Assembly (NCBI GenBank): GCA_029959295.1
Contig: JASCOH010000012.1
Span: 1-64,000, forward strand
Direction: 5' to 3'
DNA from: Flavobacteriaceae bacterium PS02334
GTDB lineage: Bacteria > Bacteroidota > Bacteroidia > Flavobacteriales > Flavobacteriaceae
DNA: 64,000 bases
Part shown: positions 62,660 through 64,000 of the stretch, piece by piece
Layout: each line of letters begins with the position of its first letter
How positions within the stretch are numbered: position 1 is the stretch's first letter
Notes under the pieces: model-generated
What the model was told of the DNA's origin: nothing
Database searches by the model: none
What the model saw: the letters and a program-made list of their open reading frames with translations, nothing else
Translations under genes and position numbers: made by a program

Positions 62660-63919
62660 ATGAGAATATTTAAATTTGGTGGCGCTTCTGTGAAAGACGC
62701 TGATGGTATTAAAAACGTTTATAATGTTTTGCAACAAGTTGGTTATGAGGATGTTTTGCTGGTGGTTTCGGCTATGGGAAAAACAACAAATGCTTTGGAA
62801 GCTGTCATAAAGAACTATTTTGAGAAATCTCCAGAACTTCAATCTTCTGTTCAAGATGTCAAAAAATACCACAACCAGATTTTATTAGATTTATTTGAAG
62901 ACGATAAAAATGCAGTTTTCAGCGCAATAAATTCGTTGTTTTCTGATTTGGAAAGCTTTCTTAAAAACAATAAATCTCCCAATTATAATTTTGTTTATGA
63001 CCAGATTGTAAGCTTTGGAGAAATTATTTCTACGACAATTATCAGCCATTATTTCAATTATAGAGATTTGAAAAACCAATGGCTCGATGTCAGAAATTTT
63101 ATAAAAACAGATACCACTTATCGTGATGCAATCGTTGATTGGGATCAAACTCAAAAGCTGATTTCAAAAAACGTAAAGAAAAAAGTCTTGAATATTACCC
63201 AAGGATTTTTGGGTTCTGACGAAAATAATTTCACTACGACTTTAGGAAGAGAAGGTTCAGATTACACCGCTGCAATTTTTGCGTATTGTTTAAATGCAGA
63301 AAGCGTGACGATTTGGAAAGATGTTCCAGGTGTCATGAATGCTGACCCGAGGTATTTTGAAAATGCGACTTTGCTGAACCAGATTTCTTACAGAGAAGCA
63401 ATAGAGTTAGCATTTTACGGAGCTACAGTTATCCACCCAAAAACGTTGCAGCCTTTGCAGAGAAAGGAAATTCCACTGTTTGTAAAATCATTTTTGAATC
63501 CGTCTTTACCGGGAACAAGCGTGAGCAAAGGAGCTGATTTAGAACCACATCTGCCTTGTTTTATTGTAAAAAGAGACCAATTGCTGATTTCGCTTTCATC
63601 AATTGATTTTTCTTTTATCATGGAAGAAAACATCAGCGAAATCTTCGGACTTTTCCACCAATATAAGATGAAAGTGAGCTTGATCCAAAATTCTGCTATC
63701 AGTTTCTCTGTTTGTATTGAAGATAAATTCGGCAATTTTAATGAGCTGAAAAATATCCTTTCAAAAAAATTCAAAGTTTCTTATAATGAGAATGTTTCGC
63801 TTTACACGATTCGCCATTTCAATAAAGACGCTTCAAAATTGGTCGAAAATGGTAAAGAAGTTTTGCTGAAGCAAGTCAGTAGAGAAACAATGCAGATTGT
63901 GACTAAGGATGTGAATTAA
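62660..63919 (+). CDS. Aspartate kinase (monofunctional)
   Basis: 419 residues. The N-terminal kinase motif is FKFGGASVKDADG, then TTLGREGSDYTAAIFAYCLNAESVTIWKDVPGVMNADPR and KTLQPLQRKEIP. The regulatory C-terminal part (about 310-419) is shorter than usual and ACT-like. It makes aspartyl phosphate for lysine, threonine and methionine synthesis. No homoserine dehydrogenase domain is fused here. Start chosen at MRIFKFGG. Confidence 0.93.
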   Translation: MRIFKFGGASVKDADGIKNVYNVLQQVGYEDVLLVVSAMGKTTNALEAVIKNYFEKSPELQSSVQDVKKYHNQILLDLFEDDKNAVFSAINSLFSDLESFLKNNKSPNYNFVYDQIVSFGEIISTTIISHYFNYRDLKNQWLDVRNFIKTDTTYRDAIVDWDQTQKLISKNVKKKVLNITQGFLGSDENNFTTTLGREGSDYTAAIFAYCLNAESVTIWKDVPGVMNADPRYFENATLLNQISYREAIELAFYGATVIHPKTLQPLQRKEIPLFVKSFLNPSLPGTSVSKGADLEPHLPCFIVKRDQLLISLSSIDFSFIMEENISEIFGLFHQYKMKVSLIQNSAISFSVCIEDKFGNFNELKNILSKKFKVSYNENVSLYTIRHFNKDASKLVENGKEVLLKQVSRETMQIVTKDVN

Positions 63920-63938
63920 GAAAAAATAGAGTCCAAAA

Positions 63939-63976
63939 TAAAAACGCGATTGATTGATTTCAGTTGCGTTTTTTTC
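63939..63976 (+). terminator. Probable terminator after aspartate kinase
   Basis: AAAAACGC and GCGTTTTT form a stem around a 17-base loop, followed by T residues. Confidence 0.65.
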
Positions 63977-64000
63977 TTTCCCAAATTTTAATTTTATAAA

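Overview
The window looks like a chromosomal segment of a Flavobacterium-like member of the Bacteroidetes. The signs are low G+C, flavobacterial promoter elements of the form TAnnTTTG, Type IX secretion (T9SS) C-terminal sorting domains, a prs-rplY-pth group, and a complete 14-gene nuo operon with separate nuoC and nuoD. Most of it is core metabolism; accessory material is concentrated in a few places.

Layout. 1-3.3 kb: the end of a T9SS cargo gene, a lipoprotein, then prs-rplY-pth. 3.5 kb: tRNA-Leu(CAA). 3.7-6.1 kb: a secreted protein, an SOS-type umuC-umuD pair in the order C then D, and the 3' remnant of a short-chain dehydrogenase. 6.2-19.4 kb: nuoA to nuoN on the minus strand (respiratory complex I). 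19.7 kb: a cold-shock protein. 20.2-24.2 kb: an uncharacterised cluster of small secreted or membrane proteins, including a tandem pair of near-identical secreted paralogues, facing a membrane-anchored TPR/AraC regulator at 24.6-26.3 kb. 26.3-31.1 kb: a carboxypeptidase-regulatory-like protein, aspS and small lipoproteins.

31.3-35.6 kb is the most unusual region. It holds an orphan type VI secretion (T6SS) spike module: a VgrG of 1022 residues ending in a metzincin-type zinc protease signature (HExxHxxGxxH plus Met-turn), a lipoprotein that is a candidate immunity protein, and a DUF4280 PAAR-like protein. Base composition drops sharply from the VgrG core to the toxin and immunity part, as expected for modular effector exchange.

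35.6-42.0 kb: a tetR-tolC-MFP-RND efflux operon with a well-formed promoter overlapped by dyad symmetries. 42.2-44.7 kb: a polyprenyl synthetase, a small conserved protein, a toxin-antitoxin locus whose ParE/RelE toxin is frameshifted in a homopolymer, and an outer-membrane protein. 44.8-48.9 kb: sucA-sucB. 49-55 kb: a T9SS cargo protein, an aspartic protease, a TatD nuclease, an acyltransferase, an asparaginase and tRNA-Ser(GGA). 55.4-58.8 kb: a flavin amine oxidase overlapping a 2-oxoacid decarboxylase that is split by a one-base frameshift in a T run; together they suggest amino acid to 2-oxoacid to aldehyde conversion. 58.9-64 kb: a HupE/UreJ-like protein, a TerB-like protein, fbp, an M48 protease, a GNAT acetyltransferase and aspartate kinase.

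Several intergenic spacers carry repeat families: an exact 16-mer found four times, REP/MITE-like inverted repeats, and palindromes inside the nuo operon. No rRNA, CRISPR array, integrase or transposase gene was seen.
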